Assembly: GCA_902602415.1 (NCBI GenBank)
Contig: CACKQW010000002.1
Coordinates: 1-64,000, forward strand
Direction of reading: 5' to 3'
Length of the DNA stretch: 64,000 nt
Origin: an uncultured Bacteroidota bacterium
GTDB taxonomy: Bacteria; Bacteroidota; Bacteroidia; Flavobacteriales; Flavobacteriaceae
In this document: positions 18,719 through 26,141 of the stretch, in pieces
Layout of the letters: each line of letters starts with the position of its first letter
Numbering within the stretch: position 1 is the first letter of the stretch
Position numbers and translations under genes: made by a program
The notes under the pieces: generated by a model
Databases searched by the model: none
Seen by the model: only the letters and a program-made list of their open reading frames with translations
Told to the model about the DNA's origin: nothing

Positions 18719-19162
18719 TTATATCCATTTTCTGGTTTTACTCTTATATGTAATATATTTTTGACCAAATTTTTTAGTCAAGAAAATCTCTTCTCTTTTA
18801 ATCTGAAATCTATTTATCCAAAAATAAAAAAGGATCGGTGTAATAATTGAGAAAATATTCAAATAGTATATTGAAGTTGATATGACAATCATCAAAAAAC
18901 CTAAATACATCGGGTTTCTTGAATATTTATAGATTCCTGAAGTTATAAGTTTATTTACTTTTTTAAACTTTATTGGATTAACAGTAGTCTTAGATTTAAT
19001 AAACTTGGAAACGGGAACTATTAAAATAAACACCCCAATTAAAAGTATAATTATTGAGACTAAAGTTTGATTTGGTATATTAATTATATCAATTTTTTTT
19101 GATGATAAAAAATTAGAAACAACTAAAATTAAAACTATAACAGGCGGCGGTATTTTTAACAT
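18719..19162 (-). CDS. Isoprenylcysteine/phospholipid-methyltransferase-like membrane protein
   Basis: 147 residues with about four transmembrane segments. The C-terminal half carries the ICMT/PEMT signature: SGIYKYSRNPMYLGFL (near 75-90), then REEIFLTKKFGQKYITYKSKTRKW. These residues form the S-adenosylmethionine-binding region in integral-membrane methyltransferases of this family. The substrate cannot be told; bacterial members are mostly uncharacterised. Confidence 0.78.
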   Translation of the reverse strand: MLKIPPPVIVLILVVSNFLSSKKIDIINIPNQTLVSIIILLIGVFILIVPVSKFIKSKTTVNPIKFKKVNKLITSGIYKYSRNPMYLGFLMIVISTSIYYLNIFSIITPILFYFWINRFQIKREEIFLTKKFGQKYITYKSKTRKWI

Positions 19163-19203
19163 TTATTAAATGTTTAAATAATGGTTCTTAATTTTTACAA
19201 ATC

Positions 19204-19554
19204 CTAAACAACTTTTAAATTTTGAGAGATATGATTATTTTTCTCAACTAAATATAATTTAGTTTTTATCGAAAACCCATTAGATTTAAAATAATGTAAA
19301 GTGGATTTATTACAATATGATTCAATTATAAAATTAGGATAATTTTCTTGAACGTATTTTTCTCGTGTATTAAACAATTGTTTATATATTCCCTTACCTC
19401 TATTTATTTTTTCAATGAAAGCATCTTGATATCTTATTGAATTATTTTTCCTTACTTTAAAAGCACATTTGCCAACAACATCAGAAGAGGACATATCAAT
19501 AGCCAAAAATAGTATCATACTTTTATCAACTTCTACAATACTAATCTTAATCAT
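19204..19554 (-). CDS. GNAT-like N-acetyltransferase
   Basis: 116 residues from the ATG at 19554, chosen because it begins directly with the first beta strand (MIKISIVEVD). The GNAT motif A region is visible as INRGKGIYKQLFN (acetyl-CoA pyrophosphate loop). It is followed by IIESYCNKSTLHYFKSNGF, matching the usual beta5-alpha4 region ending in a GF turn. Soluble; the substrate is unknown. Confidence 0.68.
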   Translation of the reverse strand: MIKISIVEVDKSMILFLAIDMSSSDVVGKCAFKVRKNNSIRYQDAFIEKINRGKGIYKQLFNTREKYVQENYPNFIIESYCNKSTLHYFKSNGFSIKTKLYLVEKNNHISQNLKVV

Positions 19555-19752
19555 TATATAAATTTTTACAAATTTATTACGTGGGGGAAAAAACAAGTAT
19601 TTTTAATTTTAAATTTCCTTGAATTTTATATTAATTAATTGTTTACACAATATGTAATGTATAGAGCAACATACGACATATCAATATCCTCATTTCTTGC
19701 TTGACAATCCATAAACAACTTACTATCTTGTGGATATATTAAACTATACATT

Positions 19753-20178
19753 ATGAAAAACTTATTTTTATTATTATTTATCCCTTTATTCTTTTTTTCT
19801 TGTATTGAAGTTGAAAGAGAACTTGAAGTTGAAAGAGAACTTGAAGTTGTAATTGTTGAGTTTGGAGATTTAACAAGTCTGAGCGATAACAAACAATATG
19901 GAAACTTTGAAATTAAAGTTCCCGAAATTAATGATGATGTAATGGAAGAAGGTGCTGTACTTGCATATATTGAAAGAGCAGCAACCGAAGAAAGACCTCA
20001 AAGATGGAGTCAATTTCCTCAATACAATCCTATATGGACAGAAATCGGAGATACAACATTTTCTTATTTAAGTTATGGGGAAGGTTTTGTTAGAATTTCT
20101 TTGCAAAGTGAAACTTCTGTGGAGGGAATTGCAGAAACATTTAAGGGATTAAAATTGAAATTAGTAATATTTGAATAA
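19753..20178 (+). CDS. Small lipoprotein of unknown function
   Basis: 141 residues with lipoprotein signal MKNLFLLLFIPLFFFSC. The mature protein begins with an EVEREL tandem repeat. A compact, probably all-beta domain follows with no recognised family (GNFEIKVPE, YIERAATEERPQRWSQFP, IGDTTFSYLSYGEGFVRISL). The CAACATACGA sequence about 85 bases upstream also occurs in front of later genes of this array. Confidence 0.6.
   Translation: MKNLFLLLFIPLFFFSCIEVERELEVERELEVVIVEFGDLTSLSDNKQYGNFEIKVPEINDDVMEEGAVLAYIERAATEERPQRWSQFPQYNPIWTEIGDTTFSYLSYGEGFVRISLQSETSVEGIAETFKGLKLKLVIFE
19807..19848 (+). repeat. 18-bp tandem repeat, 2.3 copies
   Basis: The unit GAAGTTGAAAGAGAACTT occurs twice exactly (19807-19824, 19825-19842), followed by GAAGTT. 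It encodes EVERELEVERELEV directly after the lipobox cysteine, in the tether region of the lipoprotein. Confidence 0.9.
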
Positions 20179-20209
20179 GATATTTTAGCTAATTAATTCA
20201 TTATTCTAT

Positions 20210-20263
20210 ATGAAAAAGCTAATACTATTACTATTTATTTTATTGACAGATGGAAATCATTGA
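20210..20263 (+). other. Leader mini-ORF (17 aa) overlapping the next small gene
   Basis: An ATG at 20210 opens the repeated leader MKKLILLLFI, which ends after 17 residues at TGA 20261-20263. The ATG of the following membrane-protein gene (20250) lies inside it in another frame, giving a 14-base overlap. The DNA from 20208 to about 20239 is nearly identical to the 5' end of the Kazal gene at 21058. Confidence 0.5.
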
Positions 20264-20495
20264 TTACATATTTATAATTTGCTGTGTAATAGGCATTTTT
20301 GCATTATTGGTATTAATAATACGTCCATTCATTCCAAAATATATGATGCTTGAAAGTAAAGAAATTAACATTAAGAGAGGAGAAAGAATTGGTGCTGTAA
20401 TGGGGATTACTATTGGAGTTTTTATACTTTTTTATATTAACGTTAATGGTTATTATGATATGATTGTTGACTATTTAAAAAGCCTATTATCTTAA
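20250..20495 (+). CDS. Small membrane protein, 81 aa
   Basis: 81 residues with two transmembrane helices (about 5-29 and 48-65) joined by a charged loop (LESKEINIKRGER). No known family. It follows a leader mini-ORF that overlaps its start, so its translation may be coupled to that leader. Confidence 0.5.
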   Translation: MEIIDYIFIICCVIGIFALLVLIIRPFIPKYMMLESKEINIKRGERIGAVMGITIGVFILFYINVNGYYDMIVDYLKSLLS

Positions 20496-20529
20496 ACCAA
20501 CATACGATATGAAAAAGCTAATACTATGA
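20496..20529 (+). repeat. Leader repeat copy with 6-codon mini-ORF
   Basis: AACCAACATACGATATG plus AAAAAGCTAATACTAT is identical over about 32 bases to the segment starting at 21044. Here it encodes only MKKLIL and then TGA (20509-20529), ten bases before the ATG of the next small gene at 20540. Confidence 0.75.
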
Positions 20530-20539
20530 AATTTATATT

Positions 20540-20788
20540 ATGAAGAAACTATTTAAGTGGGTTTTATATGTAGCAACTACTATTTGTATCATTATGTCTG
20601 TTTTTAGTTTGATTGCTCATCGAATTGTGACAACAAGTAATGACTTTGAGAGGGGAGAACAAGTTGTTTTAAACACTTCTGAATGTCCCTGCTGGGAGAT
20701 AGCTATCCCCTTTATAGTTGCTTCAATAATTGGGCTTATATTGATTGTAACAATTAGTATCAATAATAAGAATAAGGAAAAGAGGTGA
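20540..20788 (+). CDS. Small membrane protein, 82 aa
   Basis: 82 residues with two hydrophobic segments (about 6-27 and 56-76). The loop between them contains SECPCW, and the C-terminus is basic. No family recognised. It is preceded at ten bases by a truncated leader mini-ORF. Confidence 0.5.
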   Translation: MKKLFKWVLYVATTICIIMSVFSLIAHRIVTTSNDFERGEQVVLNTSECPCWEIAIPFIVASIIGLILIVTISINNKNKEKR

Positions 20789-20836
20789 TTATTGTTAGAA
20801 TTGAAAAATCTAAACTATCATAAGAAAAGAGTAAGA

Positions 20837-20866
20837 AACGATATGAAAAAGCTAATACTATTATGA
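20837..20866 (+). repeat. Leader repeat copy with 7-codon mini-ORF coupled by ATGA
   Basis: ACGATATGAAAAAGCTAATA continues to MKKLILL and TGA at 20864-20866. The stop overlaps the ATG of the next gene (20863) as ATGA, the classical layout for translational coupling. Confidence 0.75.
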
Positions 20867-21045
20867 AAAAAGATAAAAAAATAGCGCTTATAATAATGTT
20901 TATAGTTGGCTTAATTCTAATAATGGTAGCTATAGAGTATGATAATAACACTACTGCAGAGAAGATTCGAAATGAAAGAGAAAAAATTGAAGCAAGATTA
21001 GAGGCGGTAAAAGCAAAAGATTCAATAGAAAACAAAAAAGAATAA
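20863..21045 (+). CDS. Small single-pass membrane protein with helical tail, 60 aa
   Basis: One transmembrane segment (about residues 8-25) is followed by a strongly charged Glu/Lys-rich helix (AEKIRNEREKIEARLEAVKAK) that could form a coiled coil. It starts at an ATGA overlap with the leader mini-ORF. No known family. Confidence 0.45.
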   Translation: MKKDKKIALIIMFIVGLILIMVAIEYDNNTTAEKIRNEREKIEARLEAVKAKDSIENKKE

Positions 21046-21092
21046 CCAACATACGATATGAAAAAGCTAATACTATTACTATTTATTCCAAT
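21044..21092 (+). repeat. Complete leader repeat at the Kazal gene
   Basis: This is the most complete copy: AACCAACATACGAT, ATG at 21058, then AAAAAGCTAATACTATTACT and ATTTATTCC. The coding part gives MKKLILLLFIP, an N-terminal signal-peptide start. Confidence 0.8.
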
Positions 21093-21285
21093 AGTATTTG
21101 GTTGTAAAGATGATGATGAGGATGTTCCTAATATGTGTATTGATGAATCATTAATCAACTTGGCATCACCTTGTCCTGCAGTTGTTGAACCTGTATGCGG
21201 TTGTGACGGAAATAGTTACGGCAATAGTTGTGAGGCTCTTAATTGGAATGGTGTGATTGCATTTGAAGACGGGACTTGTGATTAA
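21058..21285 (+). CDS. Kazal-domain lipoprotein
   Basis: 75 residues: lipoprotein signal MKKLILLLFIPIVFGC, an acidic tether (KDDDEDVPN), then a Kazal-type serine-protease-inhibitor fold (CPAVVEPVCGCDGNSYGNSC, FEDGTC) with the expected spaced cysteines and the VCGCDG-x-SYGNSC core. Kazal-like domains occur in many marine Bacteroidota; inhibition of extracellular proteases is a family-based inference. Confidence 0.85.
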   Translation: MKKLILLLFIPIVFGCKDDDEDVPNMCIDESLINLASPCPAVVEPVCGCDGNSYGNSCEALNWNGVIAFEDGTCD

Positions 21286-21297
21286 ATTAAAATAAAA

Positions 21298-21342
21298 TAC
21301 GATATGAAAAAATTACTGATACTATTACTATTTATTCCACTT
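21298..21342 (+). repeat. Leader repeat copy at the TonB-C-like gene
   Basis: ATACGATATGAAAAAATTAC followed by TGATACTATTACTATTTATT repeats the Kazal-gene leader with a few changes and encodes MKKLLILLLFIP. Confidence 0.7.
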
Positions 21343-21792
21343 GTGTCTTTTGGCCAATCTGAAACTGAAAATAAGGTTGAAGTGCCTATTAATGTAATTG
21401 ATAATGTTCCAGTTTATCCTGGATGTAAAGGAAGTGAGTTAAAAAAGAGAAAATGTATGTCTGATAAAATTGCAAATTTTGTTGTTAAAAATTTTAAAAC
21501 CAAAATAGCCCAACGGCGCGGACTTACAGGTAGACAAAGAATAAATGTAATATTTAAAATTGATAAAAATGGATATGTTACCGATGTTAGAGCAAGAGCT
21601 CCCCATCCAAGCTTAGAACAAGAAGCTATAAGAATAATTAATTTATTACCAAAAATGGAGCCTGGACTTGAAAATGGGGAACCAGTAATTGTCCCTTATT
21701 CTCTGCCAATTATTTTTCAGGTTAGAGAAAATACAAATAAAGAAGAAATGCCGCCCAAAAAGTCTTATAGAAATTGGCAACCCAATATTTAA
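21304..21792 (+). CDS. Periplasmic TonB C-terminal-like domain protein
   Basis: 162 residues with signal peptide MKKLLILLLFIPLVSFG. The mature part matches a free-standing TonB C-terminal domain of the Bacteroidota type: VPVYPGCKG, RQRINVIFKIDKNGYVTDV, LEQEAIRIINLLPKMEPG, VPYSLPIIFQV. It lacks the transmembrane anchor and proline-rich linker of a true TonB, so it is unlikely to transduce energy alone. Confidence 0.85.
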   Translation: MKKLLILLLFIPLVSFGQSETENKVEVPINVIDNVPVYPGCKGSELKKRKCMSDKIANFVVKNFKTKIAQRRGLTGRQRINVIFKIDKNGYVTDVRARAPHPSLEQEAIRIINLLPKMEPGLENGEPVIVPYSLPIIFQVRENTNKEEMPPKKSYRNWQPNI

Positions 21793-21793
21793 T

Positions 21794-21820
21794 ATGAAAA
21801 AGCTAAAGAGTGCCAAATGA
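21794..21820 (+). other. Terminal leader remnant (MKKLKSAK mini-ORF)
   Basis: The sequence AATATGAAAAAGCTAAAGAG repeats the start of the leader module, but the frame stops after 8 codons with no gene behind it. Three TGCCA elements (21811, 21823, 21834) follow and the tRNA gene begins about 70 bases on. Probably a remnant. Confidence 0.35.
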
Positions 21821-21891
21821 GTTGCCATATAGTTGCCACTTTTTTACTAACTTTATAATAGTGTAAAACTAATTTAACTGGTTAGGTATAG

Positions 21892-21965
21892 TGGAGAAGA
21901 TGGGACTCGAACCCACGACCTCTTGACTGCCAGTCAAGCGCTCTAGCCAGCTGAGCTACATCCCC
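21892..21965 (-). tRNA. tRNA-Ala (anticodon GGC)
   Basis: The minus strand folds as a 74-nt cloverleaf: acceptor GGGGATG/CTTCTCC, D-stem GCTC/GAGC, anticodon stem CTTGA/TCAAG with loop CTGGCAG (anticodon GGC), and T-stem GTGGG/CCCAT with loop TTCGAGT. The G3-U70 pair, the alanine identity element, is present. The 3' CCA is not encoded. One acceptor mismatch (T6-T67) is visible. Confidence 0.95.
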
Positions 21966-22030
21966 CTTACAAGAATAAAAATTAATATTTCAAAATTAAT
22001 ATTTTATTTTTGCATTAGATATTCTAGTAG

Positions 22031-25000
22031 ATGAAAAACCTATTTTATTTATTTTTTTGCTCTATAAGTATTACTATTTATTCTCAGGAATGGAAGGAAA
22101 TGGCTAATAACAATTCTTATAATTTTTATGAAGTTGTTAGTGAAGCAGAAAGATATTTTGAGGGCATAGATAAATTAAAAAAAGGATCTGGATGGAAACA
22201 CTTCCAAAGATGGGTACACGAGAATGAGCCTAAGTTTTATCCCTCTGGAAAAAGAGATTCAATTGACCCTTATCTTACTTCAAAAGAATTTAAAAAGTTT
22301 TTATCAAATCATCAGAAATCCTTGAATATAAATAACTCTTGGGAAGAACTTGGACCATACTATATCGAAGAGGTTACAGGGCATTATGCTGTAGGTCTTG
22401 GAAGGGTTGAAGCTTTTTATATCGACCCCCTAAATGATGACAGAATTTTTTTAGGATCTAGAAGTGGAGGATTTTGGAAGACAAATAATGGCGGTGAAAC
22501 TTGGACAAATTCAACTGACTTTTTGATAGCATCTGGAGTAAACACCATTGCTGTTTCACCATTTGATCCGCAAAGGATTCTAATTAATGTAAAAAACTCT
22601 CATAATGATACAACTCATGGAATATATGAGTCAGTTGACGGTGGAAATACATGGAATATCACAAATTTTAATCCGGATAATTTAGGGTGGGGAGGCTTAG
22701 GAACTAACAATAGAATACATAAAATAATGTATCACCCAACAATTGAAGATCTGGTTTTTGTTGGTACATCTGAGGGCATTTACAGGTCTGAAGATAGTTT
22801 TAATACTTTTGCTCCAGCGCAGGTAGAAAATATTTTTAATATTTCTGGTAGCTATGATTTTATTGAGTTTCATCCTGAAAATGAAAACATAGTTTATCTA
22901 GCCAATAAAAATAATTATCAAAACATATACATATCATTTGATATGGGTATTAATTTTCTAAATTCAGGACTATTGAATGGAAATGATAGTCCAATAAAGC
23001 TGTCCATTTCTAATGCTTGTAGTGATTGTGTATTTGTTGCTTCATCCTCTGGGATTTGGAAATCAGAAAATTTTGGATTGAGTTTTTCAATGGTCTCAAA
23101 CCCAGAAATAACAAATTATGGTGCTTTTGCTGTAAGCGATATTGATATTAATCATATGCTTTTGGGTGACATAGATACCCACATGTCTAATGATGGAGGA
23201 CAAACATTTGATCAGGTAACATTTTGGTCTACAGGAAATGAAAATTATGGTCAAGATGGTAAGTATGTTCATGCAGATATAAGAGGATCAAGATCTTTCA
23301 ATGGAGATTTTTGGGTAAATACAGATGGGTTTTTGTGTAAGAGCTCTGACAATGGGATAACTTGGGAAATTTTTGAAGGTCAATCGATTCGAGAAAATTA
23401 TTGTTTAGGGGTAAGTCAGTCTAATAATTTTAGATCAATTGCAGGTTCCCAAGATAACGGAACTAGTATTAAGGGAGACGCGAATTGGATTGAATTTTAT
23501 GGCGCAGATGGTATGGAAGGAATAATTCACCCACTAAATGATGATTGGATGATTGGAAGTGTTCAATTTGGAGGTAAAATTAGAACCAAGGACGGTGGAT
23601 ATTCTCATGATGGAGTCAATCCAAGTGATTTTTCTGGGGATTGGGTTACACCACTGTTTTATGATCCAAAAGATCAAATGAGAATTTACACAGCTTCTGA
23701 TACATTATATAGAAGCGATGACTTTGGATCCAGCTGGGTAGCTTTGTCTAACCCGTTCAATAGTAATGTTACGCATGCTGCAATTGCAAATAATAACTCT
23801 AACATTATCGCTCTTTCAAATTATAATGAATTGAAAATATCTTATAATGGAGGTCTAACATTTTCTACTATCTCTTCCAATTTGCCTGGCCAGTTCATTA
23901 CAGACATTGCTTTTGATCCAAAAAATGATAACAATATTATTGTCACTTATGGAACTTATTTTTCTGATAATAATAAGGTGTTTTTGTCAACTAATTCAGG
24001 TTCTTCTTGGCAAAATATTACATATAATTTAGGGAACATGCCTATAAGGACTGTTGTAATAGATAGTGATAATAATTCAACAATTTATTTAGGTGCCGAG
24101 ATTGGAGTTTATAAAAAAGAAATGGACGCAAGCTCATGGGAGTTATTTAACCAAAATCTTCCAAATACAACGATAATGGAGTTGGAAATAGTAAAAGGTT
24201 CCAATATGCTTAGAGCTGCGACCTGGGGAAGAGGATTATGGGAGTGTAAACTTCCAAATAAAGAAAATTATCCGTCGGTAGTCAAAACTAGAATTTCAAA
24301 CCAACCAACTAATACCACACCAAAAGAAGGAGTTGATCAGTTTGTTACCTCCACAATTATGAGTAATAGTGATTTGAGTAATGTATATGTTCAATGGTCT
24401 GCAGGCCTATTTGAAAACGGCGTTATACAAATGGTTAGTCAGTCTCAAGATGAATGGGTTTCAGAGACTCCAATCCCAAATTATCCAGAGGGTTCAAAAA
24501 TCTATTTTAAAGTATTTGCTGAAACAATAGACAATTTACTTACTGAGACTTTCACTTTTATGTATGAAGTTAAAGCAAATATATATTGTACTCCATCTAT
24601 GAATTGTGAGGTGTTGGATGGGTTTCAATTATTTCAGCTTGGCGACATTGATAATGAAAGTCAATGTGAAGGATATGCAGACTTTATGAATATTTCTACG
24701 GAACTATTCCAAAACTCCATTAATGAACTAACTGTGACAACTGGTTATGGAGATCAATATGTAAAGGTTTGGATTGATTTTAACGATGATTTAGAGTTTA
24801 CTAATGAAGAAATTGTAGTTGACGATTATATTTTAGCGCCTGGTCAAGGGCCTGGAACATATACAGAAACTATTGATTTGGTAATCCCTGAGAATGCGGT
24901 ATTAGGAACTCACATTTTGAGGGCAAAAACAAATTGGGCTGCAGATGTTCCTGATGACCCTTGCTCTATAACTACTTATGGAGAAACAGAGGATTATACA

Positions 25001-25282
25001 GTCATTATCGTTGAAGCTCTAATGGGGTTAAATGACAATAATATGCTTTTAACTCCAATTATTTATCCAAATCCTACAGCAGGCAAAATAACGGTAGATT
25101 TAAAAAGTAGTTACAAAGATATTTCAGTCAAACTAAATGATATTTTGGGAAGAGAACTGTTTTCAAAATCTTATACTCAAGTCTGTGAGTTGGAACTAGA
25201 AATAGATGAAGCACCTGGCGTTTATTTCCTTAGTATAATTGCAGAAAATAAAAAGGTGATTTTTAGACTCGTAAAAAATTAA
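22031..25282 (+). CDS. Large T9SS-secreted BNR/sortilin-like repeat protein with GEVED domain
   Basis: 1083 residues with signal peptide MKNLFYLFFCSISITIYS. The body has several BNR/Asp-box-type repeats (GGFWKTNNGGETWTN, IYESVDGGNTWN, LCKSSDNGITWE, FLSTNSGSSWQN), as in sortilin/Vps10 propellers. A GEVED domain (around residues 855-1000: VKVWIDFNDDLEFT, GETEDYTVII) and a C-terminal T9SS type A sorting domain (IIYPNPTAGK, GRELF, GVYFLSI) follow. It should be exported and attached to or released from the surface. Whether it binds glycans or proteins is unknown. A TATTTTTG box at 22005-22012 may be its -7 element. Confidence 0.85.
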   Translation: MKNLFYLFFCSISITIYSQEWKEMANNNSYNFYEVVSEAERYFEGIDKLKKGSGWKHFQRWVHENEPKFYPSGKRDSIDPYLTSKEFKKFLSNHQKSLNINNSWEELGPYYIEEVTGHYAVGLGRVEAFYIDPLNDDRIFLGSRSGGFWKTNNGGETWTNSTDFLIASGVNTIAVSPFDPQRILINVKNSHNDTTHGIYESVDGGNTWNITNFNPDNLGWGGLGTNNRIHKIMYHPTIEDLVFVGTSEGIYRSEDSFNTFAPAQVENIFNISGSYDFIEFHPENENIVYLANKNNYQNIYISFDMGINFLNSGLLNGNDSPIKLSISNACSDCVFVASSSGIWKSENFGLSFSMVSNPEITNYGAFAVSDIDINHMLLGDIDTHMSNDGGQTFDQVTFWSTGNENYGQDGKYVHADIRGSRSFNGDFWVNTDGFLCKSSDNGITWEIFEGQSIRENYCLGVSQSNNFRSIAGSQDNGTSIKGDANWIEFYGADGMEGIIHPLNDDWMIGSVQFGGKIRTKDGGYSHDGVNPSDFSGDWVTPLFYDPKDQMRIYTASDTLYRSDDFGSSWVALSNPFNSNVTHAAIANNNSNIIALSNYNELKISYNGGLTFSTISSNLPGQFITDIAFDPKNDNNIIVTYGTYFSDNNKVFLSTNSGSSWQNITYNLGNMPIRTVVIDSDNNSTIYLGAEIGVYKKEMDASSWELFNQNLPNTTIMELEIVKGSNMLRAATWGRGLWECKLPNKENYPSVVKTRISNQPTNTTPKEGVDQFVTSTIMSNSDLSNVYVQWSAGLFENGVIQMVSQSQDEWVSETPIPNYPEGSKIYFKVFAETIDNLLTETFTFMYEVKANIYCTPSMNCEVLDGFQLFQLGDIDNESQCEGYADFMNISTELFQNSINELTVTTGYGDQYVKVWIDFNDDLEFTNEEIVVDDYILAPGQGPGTYTETIDLVIPENAVLGTHILRAKTNWAADVPDDPCSITTYGETEDYTVIIVEALMGLNDNNMLLTPIIYPNPTAGKITVDLKSSYKDISVKLNDILGRELFSKSYTQVCELELEIDEAPGVYFLSIIAENKKVIFRLVKN

Positions 25283-25428
25283 TTTAAATTAGAAATTTGG
25301 GGATAATATGAAATATCAACTGCAGAAACTTTTTCTGATGAATTATCAAAAACAACACTATTGGAAGTGTTATCACTTTCACAAGAAAAAATAAAAAAGA
25401 AGGATATTATATAAATTATATTTCTCAT
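25279..25428 (-). CDS. Tiny lipoprotein (49 aa)
   Basis: A 49-codon frame starting at ATG 25428-25426, which overlaps the TAA stop of the upstream SDR gene as TAATG. It encodes MRNIIYIISFFFIFSC, a clear lipoprotein signal with lipobox FFSC-type cleavage at Cys16, followed by a short polar tail (ESDNTSNSVVFD). Its stop overlaps the convergent T9SS gene by 4 bases. The signal and coupling make it probably real; the function is unknown. Confidence 0.6.
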   Translation of the reverse strand: MRNIIYIISFFFIFSCESDNTSNSVVFDNSSEKVSAVDISYYPQISNLN

Positions 25429-26102
25429 TAATATTTGAGATGAATAGTTGAAAGCTTATTAATTTTTTTATTGTCAAGATATTTTTCTTTGCTTGGGTGG
25501 TAAAAGCAATTGATCATTGCTTTTCCTAGTTTACTACTGGTTGTGATATTTGGAATTAGTTTCAAAATAGGAAACAAGGGTGTAATTAAAGTATAAAATA
25601 AATTATATATTTTCGTTTTTGGTTTAATCCCATTTTCGGGAATTAAAATACCAAGCCTAATCATATAGCTGTCTTTGAGCCCTTTGTTTAAAATATAATT
25701 TTCCGCTTTCCCTTTAACATTGGCCCAAGAGATTTTACTGTTTTCTTTTGAGCTTGTACCTTCACCTGAAACATAAGTCATCATTGCATTTGGGTTAATT
25801 TCGTAAACTAAATCAGTTATTACCTTAGTCATTTCAAATGTGACTTTATAATAGTATTTGTTATTATGTCCAAATGATGTTATGCCCATACAGTGAAAAC
25901 ATGCATCACAACTTTTAATTTTAGTTTTCAGCTCACGGACCTTTAAAAAATCCCCAATAATAAATTCAAAAATTTTAGAGTTTTTTAGGCCCAAGGATGA
26001 TCTGTTTATTAGAAATATTTTATTAACTCTATCATCTTTTAAGCATTCATCTAATATAGATTTACCAACCATCCCTGTGCTGCCTGTTATCACTACATCC
26101 AT
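25428..26102 (-). CDS. NAD(P)-binding SDR/epimerase-like protein (HTATIP2-type)
   Basis: 224 residues beginning with a Rossmann strand and dinucleotide loop VVITGSTGMVGKS (GxxGxxG). IIGDFLKV, DACFHCMGIT and MMTYVSGEGTSS follow, as in atypical SDRs of the HTATIP2/YwnB group. A Lys in WANVKGKAENY fits the YxxxK position with the Tyr not in its usual place, so reductase activity is uncertain. The 3' end overlaps the start of a tiny lipoprotein gene. Confidence 0.8.
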   Translation of the reverse strand: MDVVITGSTGMVGKSILDECLKDDRVNKIFLINRSSLGLKNSKIFEFIIGDFLKVRELKTKIKSCDACFHCMGITSFGHNNKYYYKVTFEMTKVITDLVYEINPNAMMTYVSGEGTSSKENSKISWANVKGKAENYILNKGLKDSYMIRLGILIPENGIKPKTKIYNLFYTLITPLFPILKLIPNITTSSKLGKAMINCFYHPSKEKYLDNKKINKLSTIHLKY

Positions 26103-26141
26103 ATTTTTTTATCGTAAATTAGGTACTAAATATAAATTATT

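Noticed and set aside
17876-21820. Integron with attC sites
   Set aside because: The repeats are at gene starts and encode signal peptides; no attC-like palindromes and no integron integrase are visible.
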